This document shows positions 54,478 to 64,000 of a stretch of 64,000 nt of DNA, piece by piece; within the stretch, counting starts at the first letter, position 1, and each line of letters opens with the position of its first letter. Origin of the DNA: Gemmatimonadaceae bacterium. Its GTDB lineage: Bacteria > Gemmatimonadota > Gemmatimonadetes > Gemmatimonadales > Gemmatimonadaceae. The stretch spans positions 83,686-147,685 of the forward strand of contig JADLCY010000007.1 of the NCBI GenBank assembly GCA_020846935.1. The letters run 5' to 3'. The notes under the pieces are model-generated. The model saw only the letters and a list, made by a program, of their open reading frames with translations. It made no database searches and was not told the origin of the DNA. The position numbers and the translations under genes were made by a program.

Positions 54478-56699
54478 GGCTGCCCTCCCGTCGAGGCGGT
54501 GGCGCTACCGGTGGGCGTCTGGATGTCACGCCCGAGCCGCTGCATGTACGCGATGAGCGCCACGATCTCGCGGGACTCGAGCCCCGCGCGACCACCGGTG
54601 GACGCGAGATCGGCGGCGATGGTCCGCGCCTGTGCGCGCGCGAGGTCGGGCGCGCTGTTCACGGCGTCGCCGTAGGGCACGCCGAGCATCGTCATCACGT
54701 CGACGCGTTTCTGGATGCCGTCGAAGTCGAGGTCGCTCGTGGCCAGGTGCGGATACGACGGCATGATCGAGCGCGGGTTGATCTCCCGCGGATTCTCGAA
54801 GTGGCGCAAGTGCCAGAGGTTGCTCTTGAGTCCGCCCTCGCGCGCGAGGTCCGGCCCGATGCGCCGCGAGCCGAAGAGGAACGGATGGTCGTACACGGAT
54901 TCGCCCGGCTTGGAGTATTCCCCGTAGCGCTCGGTCTCGAAGCGCAACGGGCGGATCATCTGTGAATGGCAGTTGACGCAGCCTTCACGGATGTAGATGT
55001 CCCGTCCGGCCAGCTCGAGCGGCGTGTACGGTTTGACCGACGCGATCGTGGGCACGTTCGACTTGATGAGGAACGTGGGGAGCATCTCGGAAAGCGACGC
55101 GACCAGCACCGCGATCGTCGTGAGCACGGTGAAGAGAACAGGCATGCGCTCCCACTTGCGGTGGAACGTCAGGTTCACGAAGCGCGCCCAGGCCGACGCG
55201 GGCACGTCTGCTCCCTCCCGGATCGGTTCTTCGACGTACACGGGCGCGAGCGCCGGTGCCTGGATCTCCGGCACGACGTAAGCGGCGGGACGTGTCTTCC
55301 ACGTCCTGAAGATGTTCCAGGCAAACATCACGACACCGACCAGGTACAGCGTCCCGCCGAGCACGCGAACCCAGTACATCGGAATGAGGCGCGCGACGGT
55401 CTCCACGAAGTCCGGGTAGCTCAGGCGCCCTGTCTCGTCGAACGCGCGCCACATGAGGCCCTGCGTGACGCCCGCGCTGTAGATGGCCACCACATACAGC
55501 AGCACGCCGACCGTGGCGACCCAGAAATGCGCCTCGGCGAGTCGCTTGCTGTAGAGCTGCGTCTGGAACAGGCGCGGCGCGAGCCAGTAGATCATCGCAA
55601 ACGTCATGAAGCCGTTCCACGTGAGCGCACCGGAGTGCACGTGGGCGATGGTCCAGTCCGTGTAGTGCGAGAGGGCGTTGACGCTCTTGACGGAAAGCAT
55701 CGGGCCCTCGAAGGTGGCCATCCCATATCCCGTGAGTGCGATGACCATGAACTTGAGGATCGGGTCGTCGACGACCTTGTGCCAGCCACCGCGCAGGGTG
55801 AGGAGGCCGTTGATCATGCCGCCCCAGGACGGCGCCCACAGCATGACGGAGAAGAGCATGCCGAGCGTCGAGGCCCACTCCGGCAGCGACGTGTAGTGCA
55901 GGTGGTGCGGGCCGGCCCAGATGTACATGAACACCAGGGTCCAGAAGTGCAGGATCGACAGCCGGTAGCTGAACACCGGTCCGCCGGCCGTCTTCGGCAT
56001 AAAGTAGTACATCAGTCCGAGGAACGGTGTGGTGAGGAAGAAGGCCACGGCGTTGTGCCCGTACCACCACTGCATGAACGCGTCCTGCACCCCGGCATAG
56101 ATGCTGTAGCTCTTGAACAGGCCGGCAGGGATGACGAGGTTGTTGAAGATGTGCAGGATCGCCACGGTGACGATCGACCCGATGTAGAACCAGAGGGCGA
56201 CGTAGATGTGCCGTTCCCGCCGGCGGATGAGCGTGCCGACAAAGTTCACGGCAAAGATCACCCAGACCACGGTGATCATGATGTCGATCGGCCACTCGAG
56301 CTCGGCGTATTCCTTGGTTTGGGTGAAGCCAAGCGGGAGCGTGATGGCGGCCGCGATGATGATCAGCTGCCAGCCCCAGAAATGCGCCTTGCTCAGTCCG
56401 TCGGAGTACATCCGCGCCTTGAGCAGCCGCTGTGTGGAGTAATAGATGCCGGTGAACATGGCGTTCCCGACAAAGGCAAAGACGACCGCGTTGGTGTGCA
56501 GGGGGCGCAGTCGCCCGAACGTGAGGTACGGCGCGATGTTGAGCGCGGGCCAGGCCAGCTGAATGGCGATCAGCAGGCCGACCAGCATGCCGACAAAGCC
56601 CCAGAGGATGGTCACGAAGAGGAACTTCCTGACGATGTCGTCGTCGTAGCTGAACGTCTCCAGCCGTGTTGACGCAGGCACCGGGTGCGCGTCGCCCAT
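54474..56699 (-). CDS. ccoNO: Fused cbb3 cytochrome oxidase subunits I and II (CcoN-CcoO)
   Basis: 741 residues from ATG 56699 (AAGGA six bases upstream); ATG 56741 with GGAG is equally possible and adds 14 residues. CcoN part (about 20-480): twelve-helix heme-copper core with LHTNAVVF, WWYGHNAVAFFLTTPFLG, HHLHYTSLPEW and HVHSGALTWNGF holding heme b, heme b3 and CuB ligands. Then a linker (about 480-540) and the CcoO part (about 545-741) with one c-heme site EGCVNCHSQMI and methionine ligand near SIMPSYPHL. It reduces O2 with high affinity and pumps protons. First gene of the oxidase operon. Confidence 0.95.
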   Translation of the reverse strand: MGDAHPVPASTRLETFSYDDDIVRKFLFVTILWGFVGMLVGLLIAIQLAWPALNIAPYLTFGRLRPLHTNAVVFAFVGNAMFTGIYYSTQRLLKARMYSDGLSKAHFWGWQLIIIAAAITLPLGFTQTKEYAELEWPIDIMITVVWVIFAVNFVGTLIRRRERHIYVALWFYIGSIVTVAILHIFNNLVIPAGLFKSYSIYAGVQDAFMQWWYGHNAVAFFLTTPFLGLMYYFMPKTAGGPVFSYRLSILHFWTLVFMYIWAGPHHLHYTSLPEWASTLGMLFSVMLWAPSWGGMINGLLTLRGGWHKVVDDPILKFMVIALTGYGMATFEGPMLSVKSVNALSHYTDWTIAHVHSGALTWNGFMTFAMIYWLAPRLFQTQLYSKRLAEAHFWVATVGVLLYVVAIYSAGVTQGLMWRAFDETGRLSYPDFVETVARLIPMYWVRVLGGTLYLVGVVMFAWNIFRTWKTRPAAYVVPEIQAPALAPVYVEEPIREGADVPASAWARFVNLTFHRKWERMPVLFTVLTTIAVLVASLSEMLPTFLIKSNVPTIASVKPYTPLELAGRDIYIREGCVNCHSQMIRPLRFETERYGEYSKPGESVYDHPFLFGSRRIGPDLAREGGLKSNLWHLRHFENPREINPRSIMPSYPHLATSDLDFDGIQKRVDVMTMLGVPYGDAVNSAPDLARAQARTIAADLASTGGRAGLESREIVALIAYMQRLGRDIQTPTGSATASTGGQP

Positions 56700-56950
56700 G
56701 GGTGTCCTTGAACAGATGTGCGGGTAAGGTGGATCGGGCATGCAGGTCTCCGACGCGCATGCCGGTTGGCGCGGAGAATCTTGGCCTTCGGTGACGCGTG
56801 AGCGGTAGGGAAGGAGACGGCGCTGCGTCAGGTAATGCCGGACGTGAGAGTGCGAGATTTCCCGAGTGAGTGAGGGGAAACTCCCGGAGTGCCAGGTCGC
56901 CCCCGTCGCTCTACTGTCTCGGTACCGGCCGCTCCCAGACGTTCAAACCC

Positions 56951-57493
56951 ATGGCACACGAATACTCCGTCGACGACCTGATCGACTTCCTGGAGTACGC
57001 GGGGGACTGCGGTCTCCTGCCCGCGACCACCGCGCAGACGCTGACCGCGGCGGCGCGCACCGTGCTTGGCGTCCTCGACGATGACGAACGGCAGCACCTG
57101 GACCAGCAGGATCTCGACGTCGTGGTCGACCGGTTCACCGAGCAGCGGGGCAAGGACTTCTATCCATCCTCGATCCGCGAATACGCTCGGCGTGTGCATC
57201 GGGCCGTCGGACTCTTCCGGCGGTGGAGGGAGGATCCCGACGGCTTTGGTGCACAGGGCCGGGCATCGAGCGGCGCGCGCAGGCGCGAGCGTGCAGGGGA
57301 CGCGGGGGCGCCCTTTGTGGACGCTGATGACCCGGCAGCGGCCTGCCGAACGCCGCGACCGGGCCGCTATCACTCGGCGCTTGCGGTGCGGCCCGGCGTG
57401 GTGGTGACGCTGTCGAACGTACCCTGCGACCTGACCGGCGAAGAGGCGGAGCGGCTGGCCACCTTCGTCAGGATGCTCGTCGTCACCCCCTGA
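56951..57493 (+). CDS. Hypothetical protein with integrase-like core-binding (SAM-like) domain
   Basis: 180 residues from ATG 56951 (MAHEYSVDDLIDFLEYAG). The N-terminal 95 residues are helical. YPSSIREYARRVHRAVGLFRRWREDPDGF resembles the N-terminal DNA-contact domain of tyrosine recombinases. A low-complexity linker leads to a short C-terminal motif RPGVVVTLSNVPCDLTGEEAERLATFVRML. No catalytic tyrosine-recombinase domain. It is divergent from the cbb3 operon, so it could be a regulator of it, but that is only position. I recognise no named family. Confidence 0.6.
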   Translation: MAHEYSVDDLIDFLEYAGDCGLLPATTAQTLTAAARTVLGVLDDDERQHLDQQDLDVVVDRFTEQRGKDFYPSSIREYARRVHRAVGLFRRWREDPDGFGAQGRASSGARRRERAGDAGAPFVDADDPAAACRTPRPGRYHSALAVRPGVVVTLSNVPCDLTGEEAERLATFVRMLVVTP

Positions 57494-57610
57494 GTCCCGA
57501 CAGCCGGTCGCGCCGAGGGTGAGGGTTGCAGGAGCCGGCGAGCGATCTCAGCCTTGCCGTCGAGTCCTGGACCGGAGACCTTCTGGTGGCCAATTCCGGG
57601 AGGAACTGCC

Positions 57611-58831
57611 ATGCGGGGCGCAGCAACCAGGTCAGGGATTGCCCTGCTGACGTGCCTCGCGGCCGGGGCGTGTGGCGGCGTGCGTGAGGAATCCAGGCCG
57701 TCGTATCTGTACCTGTGGACGGCCTCGGCGGACTCCACGCAGCCTGATTTCCTGGCCGTCCTCGACGTTACCGAAGACACCGGCCGCTATGGGCGTCTCG
57801 TCACGACGCTCCCGGTGCCTGGCCGACTGAACGTGCCGCACCATACGGAGCACGAGATGCCGGCCGACCGTCAGCTCTTTGCCAACGGTTTTGCCTCTGG
57901 GCAGACGTTTGTGTTCGATCTGACCACGCCGACGCAGCCCCGGATTGCCGCGCAGTTCGGCGACGTGGAGGGTTACGCGCATCCGCACTCATTCCTCCGA
58001 CTTCCGACCGGGAACGTGCTGGCCACCTTTCAAATGCAGCATGGCAGCAGCGGCGTGGCGCCAGGCGGGCTCGTCGAGCTGTCGACGGACGGAACGGCGA
58101 TTCGCGCGCGCTCGGCGAATGCGCCGGGCATCGATCCCGCGACGCGAGTCTACAGTGCCGCGGTGGTACCCGCGCTCGATCGGGTCGTGAGCACGACGAC
58201 CGACATGGAGGGGGACGCCGCCGCGTCCCGGCAGGTGCAGATCTGGCGATTGTCGGATCTCACGTTGCTTTCGACCCTGACGCTGCCCGACGGGCCTCGA
58301 GGGTCCGAGTCACTCCTGACCGCAGAACCCCGTGTGCTCGCTGACGGTCGGACCGTGCTCGTGTCCACGTTCAACTGCGGGCTCTACCTGCTCGAAGGGC
58401 TCGAGGGCGCCGCGCCCACGGGGCGGCTCGTGGCCTCGTTCCCGCAGAAAGACGGAACGAACTGCGCGATTCCCGTAGTCGTGGGCTCGTACTATCTGGT
58501 GACGGTGCCGGCGCTGAACGGCGTGGTAAGCCTCGACGTGAGCGACCCGGCGAACCCGCGCGAGGTGAGTCGGATTGCGCTCGGTCCCGACGACGTCCCG
58601 CATTGGCTGGCGGTGTCACCCGACCGGCGTCGCGTGGTGATCACCGGTTACGGAGCGATGAGCGACCGCGTGGTGATCGCGCGGTTCGACTCGACGACCG
58701 GTCGGTTGTCGATCGACGCCCGGTTTCACGAAGAGGGGGCCACGCAGTTCGGATTCCGGATGTCGGGCAAGACGTGGCCGCACGGCGGTACGGCCACCGT
58801 GTCGCCGCATGGTGCGGTGTTCTCGCGTTAG
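57611..58831 (+). CDS. Selenium-binding protein/methanethiol oxidase (SBP56) family lipoprotein
   Basis: 406 residues. Lipobox AGAC (C21) makes it an outer- or inner-membrane lipoprotein, unusual for a family that is often periplasmic or cytosolic. Motifs HHTEHEMP (about residue 77) and later HPHSF, SSTFNCGLYLLEG-type strand (FNCGLYL) and DDVPHWLAVSPD match the beta-propeller, copper-dependent SBP56/MTO family that oxidises methanethiol. GGGAGG precedes ATG 57611. The chrA gene follows after about 60 bp on the same strand. Confidence 0.78.
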   Translation: MRGAATRSGIALLTCLAAGACGGVREESRPSYLYLWTASADSTQPDFLAVLDVTEDTGRYGRLVTTLPVPGRLNVPHHTEHEMPADRQLFANGFASGQTFVFDLTTPTQPRIAAQFGDVEGYAHPHSFLRLPTGNVLATFQMQHGSSGVAPGGLVELSTDGTAIRARSANAPGIDPATRVYSAAVVPALDRVVSTTTDMEGDAAASRQVQIWRLSDLTLLSTLTLPDGPRGSESLLTAEPRVLADGRTVLVSTFNCGLYLLEGLEGAAPTGRLVASFPQKDGTNCAIPVVVGSYYLVTVPALNGVVSLDVSDPANPREVSRIALGPDDVPHWLAVSPDRRRVVITGYGAMSDRVVIARFDSTTGRLSIDARFHEEGATQFGFRMSGKTWPHGGTATVSPHGAVFSR

Positions 58832-58892
58832 GTCACGTTCGGGTGCCCGCCGTGCGGCTTGCGGGTGGCGCTGACCGCGGCCTGAGCACGCG

Positions 58893-60095
58893 ATGAGGGA
58901 GATGCCGGCCGGAGCGCCGCAGGCGCGGACTGACGCGGGCGTGGCCACACCGCCGCGACCGATGGAGCTGGCGCGCTACTTCCTCGAGTTGGGGACCACC
59001 GGCTTTGGTGGCCCGATCGCCCTGGTCGGGTACATGGAGCGGGACTTCGTGGACACGCGTCGCTGGGTGACGCGCGAGGAGTTCCGCGACGGACTCGCAT
59101 TTGCGCAGCTTGCCCCCGGTCCGCTCGCCGCGCAGCTCGCGATCTACCTGGGTTGGCGCGCACACGGAGCGCGCGGTGCGACGATTGCCGGCGTGGCGTT
59201 TGTCATGCCGTCGTTCGTGATGGTGCTTCTCATCGCGATCGGGTACGTGCAGTTCGGGGGCGCGCCATGGCTGGCCGGCGCGTTCTACGGCATCGGATCG
59301 GCGGTCATCGCCATCATCGCGCGGAGCGCCATCAAGCTGGCCCGCGGCACTGTCGGCAACGACGGGCTGCGCTGGCTCGTCTTCCTGGTCACCGGCATCG
59401 TGACCGCGTGGACGGAGCGTGAACTCGTCTGGCTGTTCGTCGCCAGCGGGGTCGTGGTGATGATTGCACGCGCGCGCTGGCGGCCGTCGGCATCCGCGAT
59501 GGTCTGGGCGCCGCTTGCCGTGCAGGACTCGGCCGTGACCGGATGGCTCGGCGCCGCAGCGCCCGGAATGCTGGTGACGATCTTCGCCTTCTTTGCGAGC
59601 GCAGGCATGTTCGTGTTTGGCAGTGGGCTCGCGATCGTGCCCTACCTGCACGGCGGTGTCGTCGTGGAGCATGGCTGGCTCAGCGAGCGGCAATTCCTGG
59701 ATGCCGTTGCGGTCGCGCTGGTCACGCCGGGGCCCGTCGTGATCACGGTGTCGTTCATCGGATACCTGGTGGCCGGCGTGCTGGGTGCGGTGGCCGCGTC
59801 AGTGGCGGTGTTTGCGCCCGTGTACTTCATCACGCTGTTGCTTGCGCCATCGTTCGAGCGATACAAACACAATCCGCAGGTGCGCGCGTTCGTGGACGGC
59901 GTGACCGCGGCGGCGACGGGGGCGATCGCCGGTGCGGCGGTGGTCCTGGGTCGGCGCGCCATCACGGACCTGGCCACGGCGTTGATTGCACTGGCGACGG
60001 CCGGGGTGTTGCTGCGGTGGCGGCGCGTTCCTGAGCCGCTCGTTGTCCTTGCGGCGGGCGTTGTGGGGCTGGTGGTGCGGCGATTCACGGGCTGA
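58893..60095 (+). CDS. chrA: Chromate transporter ChrA
   Basis: 400 residues, about ten membrane helices in two CHR domains. First domain: FLELGTTGFGGPIALVGYMERDFV and LAPGPLAAQLAIYLG; second: GSGLAIVPYLHGGVVV and LVTPGPVVITVSFIGYLVAG. The GFGGP and PGP signatures mark CHR domains. It would expel chromate by antiport at the inner membrane. A later ATG 58962 also fits the first helix. No chrB regulator is seen. An IS3 remnant starts about 50 bp beyond the stop. Confidence 0.93.
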   Translation: MREMPAGAPQARTDAGVATPPRPMELARYFLELGTTGFGGPIALVGYMERDFVDTRRWVTREEFRDGLAFAQLAPGPLAAQLAIYLGWRAHGARGATIAGVAFVMPSFVMVLLIAIGYVQFGGAPWLAGAFYGIGSAVIAIIARSAIKLARGTVGNDGLRWLVFLVTGIVTAWTERELVWLFVASGVVVMIARARWRPSASAMVWAPLAVQDSAVTGWLGAAAPGMLVTIFAFFASAGMFVFGSGLAIVPYLHGGVVVEHGWLSERQFLDAVAVALVTPGPVVITVSFIGYLVAGVLGAVAASVAVFAPVYFITLLLAPSFERYKHNPQVRAFVDGVTAAATGAIAGAAVVLGRRAITDLATALIALATAGVLLRWRRVPEPLVVLAAGVVGLVVRRFTG

Positions 60096-60142
60096 ACCGG
60101 TGCAGTTAATGGTGAAGGGTCGCCGTCGCCGCCGGGGCGCAA

Positions 60143-60208
60143 TCAATCCCAGAGGAGCACCGCGCCGTGTCGGGTCAGGAGCGCCTGGTACGCCGCCCCG
60201 GCGTATTG
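60143..60208 (-). pseudogene. C-terminal remnant of IS3-family OrfB, cut off by IS30
   Basis: Minus strand from 60208 reads CAA then YAGAAYQALLTRHG, which continues the transposase sequence HHSDRGSQ found on the other side of the IS30 element (61683). After RHGAV the similarity stops and a stop codon follows, so the rest of OrfB and the right end of the element are gone. Confidence 0.75.
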
Positions 60209-60234
60209 GGTGGATTCAATCGGTCGTCGAAACA
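60209..60234 (+). repeat. Left inverted repeat of IS30
   Basis: Pairs with 61654-61679; the core CGGTCGTCG is identical in both. Confidence 0.85.
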
Positions 60235-60254
60235 CCTCTTCGGTGGGGGGATCG

Positions 60255-62503
<2,249 letters not shown>

Positions 62504-62732
62504 ACCGGCAAGTTCACCGACGAGTGCCTCAACGAGAACTGGTTCGTGAGTCTCTGCGACGCGCAGCGAACGATCGAAGCGTGGCGGATCGACGACAACG
62601 TCGCTCGGCCGCATCGCAGCCTCGCCGATCGCACCCCGGACGAGTTTGCGAAAGCTCAACTGATCACTGCAACTTCAACCAACCCCCAACCGGACTAACT
62701 AAACCTCTGGTACAGGAATGGGGGTCAGGTCA
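62504..62732 (+). mobile_element. 3' remnant of a second IS3-family (IS407-like) element
   Basis: From 62504 the plus strand encodes GKFTDECLNENWFVSL, DAQRTIEAWRIDDNVARPHRSLADRTPDEFA and stop at 62698, the C-terminus of an IS407-type transposase (normally FNGKFRDECLNE...). The terminal sequence GGGGGTCAGGTCA ends at 62732, the reverse complement of a typical TGACCTGACCCCC end. The 5' part was lost or lies beyond the inserted IS3 element. Confidence 0.8.
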
Positions 62733-62891
62733 AATCGGCTCCTTCGCATCCACTACGCTCGGCTCTCGCCGCGTCGAGGACTGATATAGTATCTGGATCA
62801 GCTTTCGGGGGTCGACTCAGCAACTCATATTCCCAAGGCAGGGTCGCCTAGACCCTTCCCGTTCGTCACACTGTCTCCGAGGCTCATCGCT

Positions 62892-63914
62892 TTGAGAGGA
62901 ATCACCCGTACCGGGGCTCGGCGTCCTATGCCCGCACTTGCTATTGTTGCTGCGCTTTGCTTGGGATGTATGGAGGACAAACAGCCAGTAGGCCCACGCC
63001 TAGGCGTACCCCAGCCTACTGTAGAGTTGAAGGTAGGGGACGGATGCTCACGTTTTGAGGTGCGCTTCGACTCGGCCGCCGGTCCACCCGTCCTGCAGGA
63101 AATCTACGGTACGCCATACTGCCTAACGCACGAGATTAAGCTACTGAGCGACACGGCGGCGATCTTTGATCCTACCACGGGATCGCTACGAATAGGGATC
63201 GTGATAGAGAACGTTGGCACGCGTCCCCTCGTGCCGAGAGTTAGGGTACGGTTCAATGCGGACAGTGTGCTCCGCTACAACGGCAGCGACCAACTGGTAG
63301 CTGGCGCTTCGGATGTGTTAGGCTACTTGCCGGACTCGGCGAGCTCGAACGGTCGAATAGCACTCTACTGGTTTGACGATGTACTCGCTCCTGCGACGGA
63401 GCTGAAAGTCCTTCGACCCGGTGACCGCACGCAGCGACGCTGGATAGAGTTGCGAGGTACGACCTGGACAGCGCGGATGCGACTGAAGCTGGCGGCGGTC
63501 GGTACCTATCAGGTCGTACCCGCACTGCCACCGGACTCTCTCCCTGCCTCGCTCGCCAACACTGCGAGTCACGTTGCCCTAGGGTCGGGAACAGCCGGCG
63601 TGTTTGTGCGGGATATGATAACGTTGCAGTTTGCTGGTACGGCGACACAAGCGCAGAAGGACAGCATCGTCGCGTCGGTGTCCGGGACCATCGTAGGCGG
63701 AAGGCAATTTGGCATCGAGGGAGGCGGTATCTACGTAGTCCGGCTCCCCAGTGATCCCACACACGCACGCATTGCCTCAGCAATTGCTTCGCTAAAGTCT
63801 CACTCTGCCGTGCGAGCCGTTGCGCGCTACGTACTGTGGAACATCAAGGGGGACTATTTGCGTCCCGTAGATGGTGTAGTGGTTCAGCCAGAATCGCACT
63901 TTAGGTCGGTGTGA
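62892..63914 (+). CDS. Lipoprotein with C-terminal protease-prodomain-like module, unknown function
   Basis: 340 residues from TTG 62892 (GAGG upstream); ATG 62928 gives MPALAIVAALCLGC directly and is an alternative. Lipobox LGC. The centre is beta-rich (LRIGIVIENVGTRPLVPRVRVRF, an immunoglobulin-like pattern). The C-terminal 85 residues, VFVRDMITLQFAGTATQAQKDSIVASVSGTIVGGRQ...GIYVVRLPS..ARIASAIASLKSHSAVRAVARYV, resemble the fervidolysin/S8-type propeptide that usually precedes a subtilase, but no protease follows. Base composition is visibly less GC-rich than the rest of the window, which fits transfer next to insertion sequences. Confidence 0.65.
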   Translation: MRGITRTGARRPMPALAIVAALCLGCMEDKQPVGPRLGVPQPTVELKVGDGCSRFEVRFDSAAGPPVLQEIYGTPYCLTHEIKLLSDTAAIFDPTTGSLRIGIVIENVGTRPLVPRVRVRFNADSVLRYNGSDQLVAGASDVLGYLPDSASSNGRIALYWFDDVLAPATELKVLRPGDRTQRRWIELRGTTWTARMRLKLAAVGTYQVVPALPPDSLPASLANTASHVALGSGTAGVFVRDMITLQFAGTATQAQKDSIVASVSGTIVGGRQFGIEGGGIYVVRLPSDPTHARIASAIASLKSHSAVRAVARYVLWNIKGDYLRPVDGVVVQPESHFRSV

Positions 63915-63935
63915 CGAAGTGACACTTTCCCCTCA

Positions 63936-63952
63936 TCCGGCGAGGCGCCGGA
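63936..63952 (+). terminator. Small hairpin after the prodomain lipoprotein
   Basis: 7-bp perfect stem TCCGGCG/CGCCGGA with an AGG loop, 21 bp after the stop; no T-tract. Confidence 0.35.
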
Positions 63953-63969
63953 CCCTGGAGGGATGAGTG

Positions 63970-64000
63970 ATGAGCAGGAAGGCTGACAAGGCGCGGCGAC
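63970..64000 (+). CDS. Possible start of another gene (cut by window end)
   Basis: ATG 63970 follows GGAGGG (63957-63962) by seven bases and reads MSRKADKARR to the edge. Too short to identify; support is only the ribosome-binding site and the open frame. Confidence 0.3.
   Translation, partial: MSRKADKARR

Noticed and set aside
54966..56672. 568-residue plus-strand frame
   Set aside because: Shadow of ccoNO, composed of R/H/D-rich sequence.
56742..56950. Search for an FNR-type TTGAT-N4-ATCAA box before the cbb3 operon
   Set aside because: No convincing match found in the divergent region.

Overview
The window is GC-rich, densely packed bacterial chromosome. It combines SusC/SusD outer-membrane pairs in a high-GC background, a carotenoid cluster with a CruF-type hydratase, a cbb3 oxidase with fused CcoN-CcoO, and very frequent 4-base start/stop overlaps. 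Together these suggest a member of the Gemmatimonadota. That is inferred from gene content; there is no rRNA in the window, and I see no tRNA or CRISPR array.

Left part (1-17.9 kb): purD (partial) and an M48 protease; a trans-sulfuration PLP enzyme; an HD-GYP response regulator facing a degenerate adenylate-forming-like protein; glmM-glmS; an arsenic operon (arsR, small Cys/His ORF, arsN2, arsM) with no efflux pump or reductase; dtd-maf; a Spy-like periplasmic protein; and a coupled operon of FHA-GAF-cyclase, LPS-kinase-like protein and heptosyltransferase, divergent from a large outer-membrane protein.

Middle (18-41.6 kb): a PilB/GspE ATPase fused to a receiver domain; a patch of debris (duplicated SusD 3' end with its terminator, a 52-residue Cys-rich ORF sharing the SusD tail, a broken RND pump fragment) around an HPF/RaiA-like gene; SusC/SusD pair 1; NUDIX; the proteostasis block tig-clpP-clpX-lon-engB; a carotenoid operon crtB-cruF-crtI; a secreted amidohydrolase; and a DUF421 protein.

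Right part (41.7-64 kb): SusC/SusD pair 2 behind a strong promoter and long leader; lipoprotein and epimerase; the complete cbb3 operon ccoNO-Q-P-G-H-(SafE)-I-S; a small DNA-binding-like protein; a lipoprotein version of the selenium-binding/methanethiol oxidase family; chrA; then nested insertion sequences (IS30 inside an IS3-family element that interrupts a second IS3-family element); and a lower-GC lipoprotein ending in a protease-prodomain-like module.

Themes: envelope biogenesis, TonB-dependent uptake, microaerobic respiration, metal(loid) stress and signalling. Nearly all operons on the minus strand are translationally coupled by ATGA or GTGA overlaps. Leucine TTA codons in the native genes occur, as far as I could scan, only inside the heptamer GTTAGGC.
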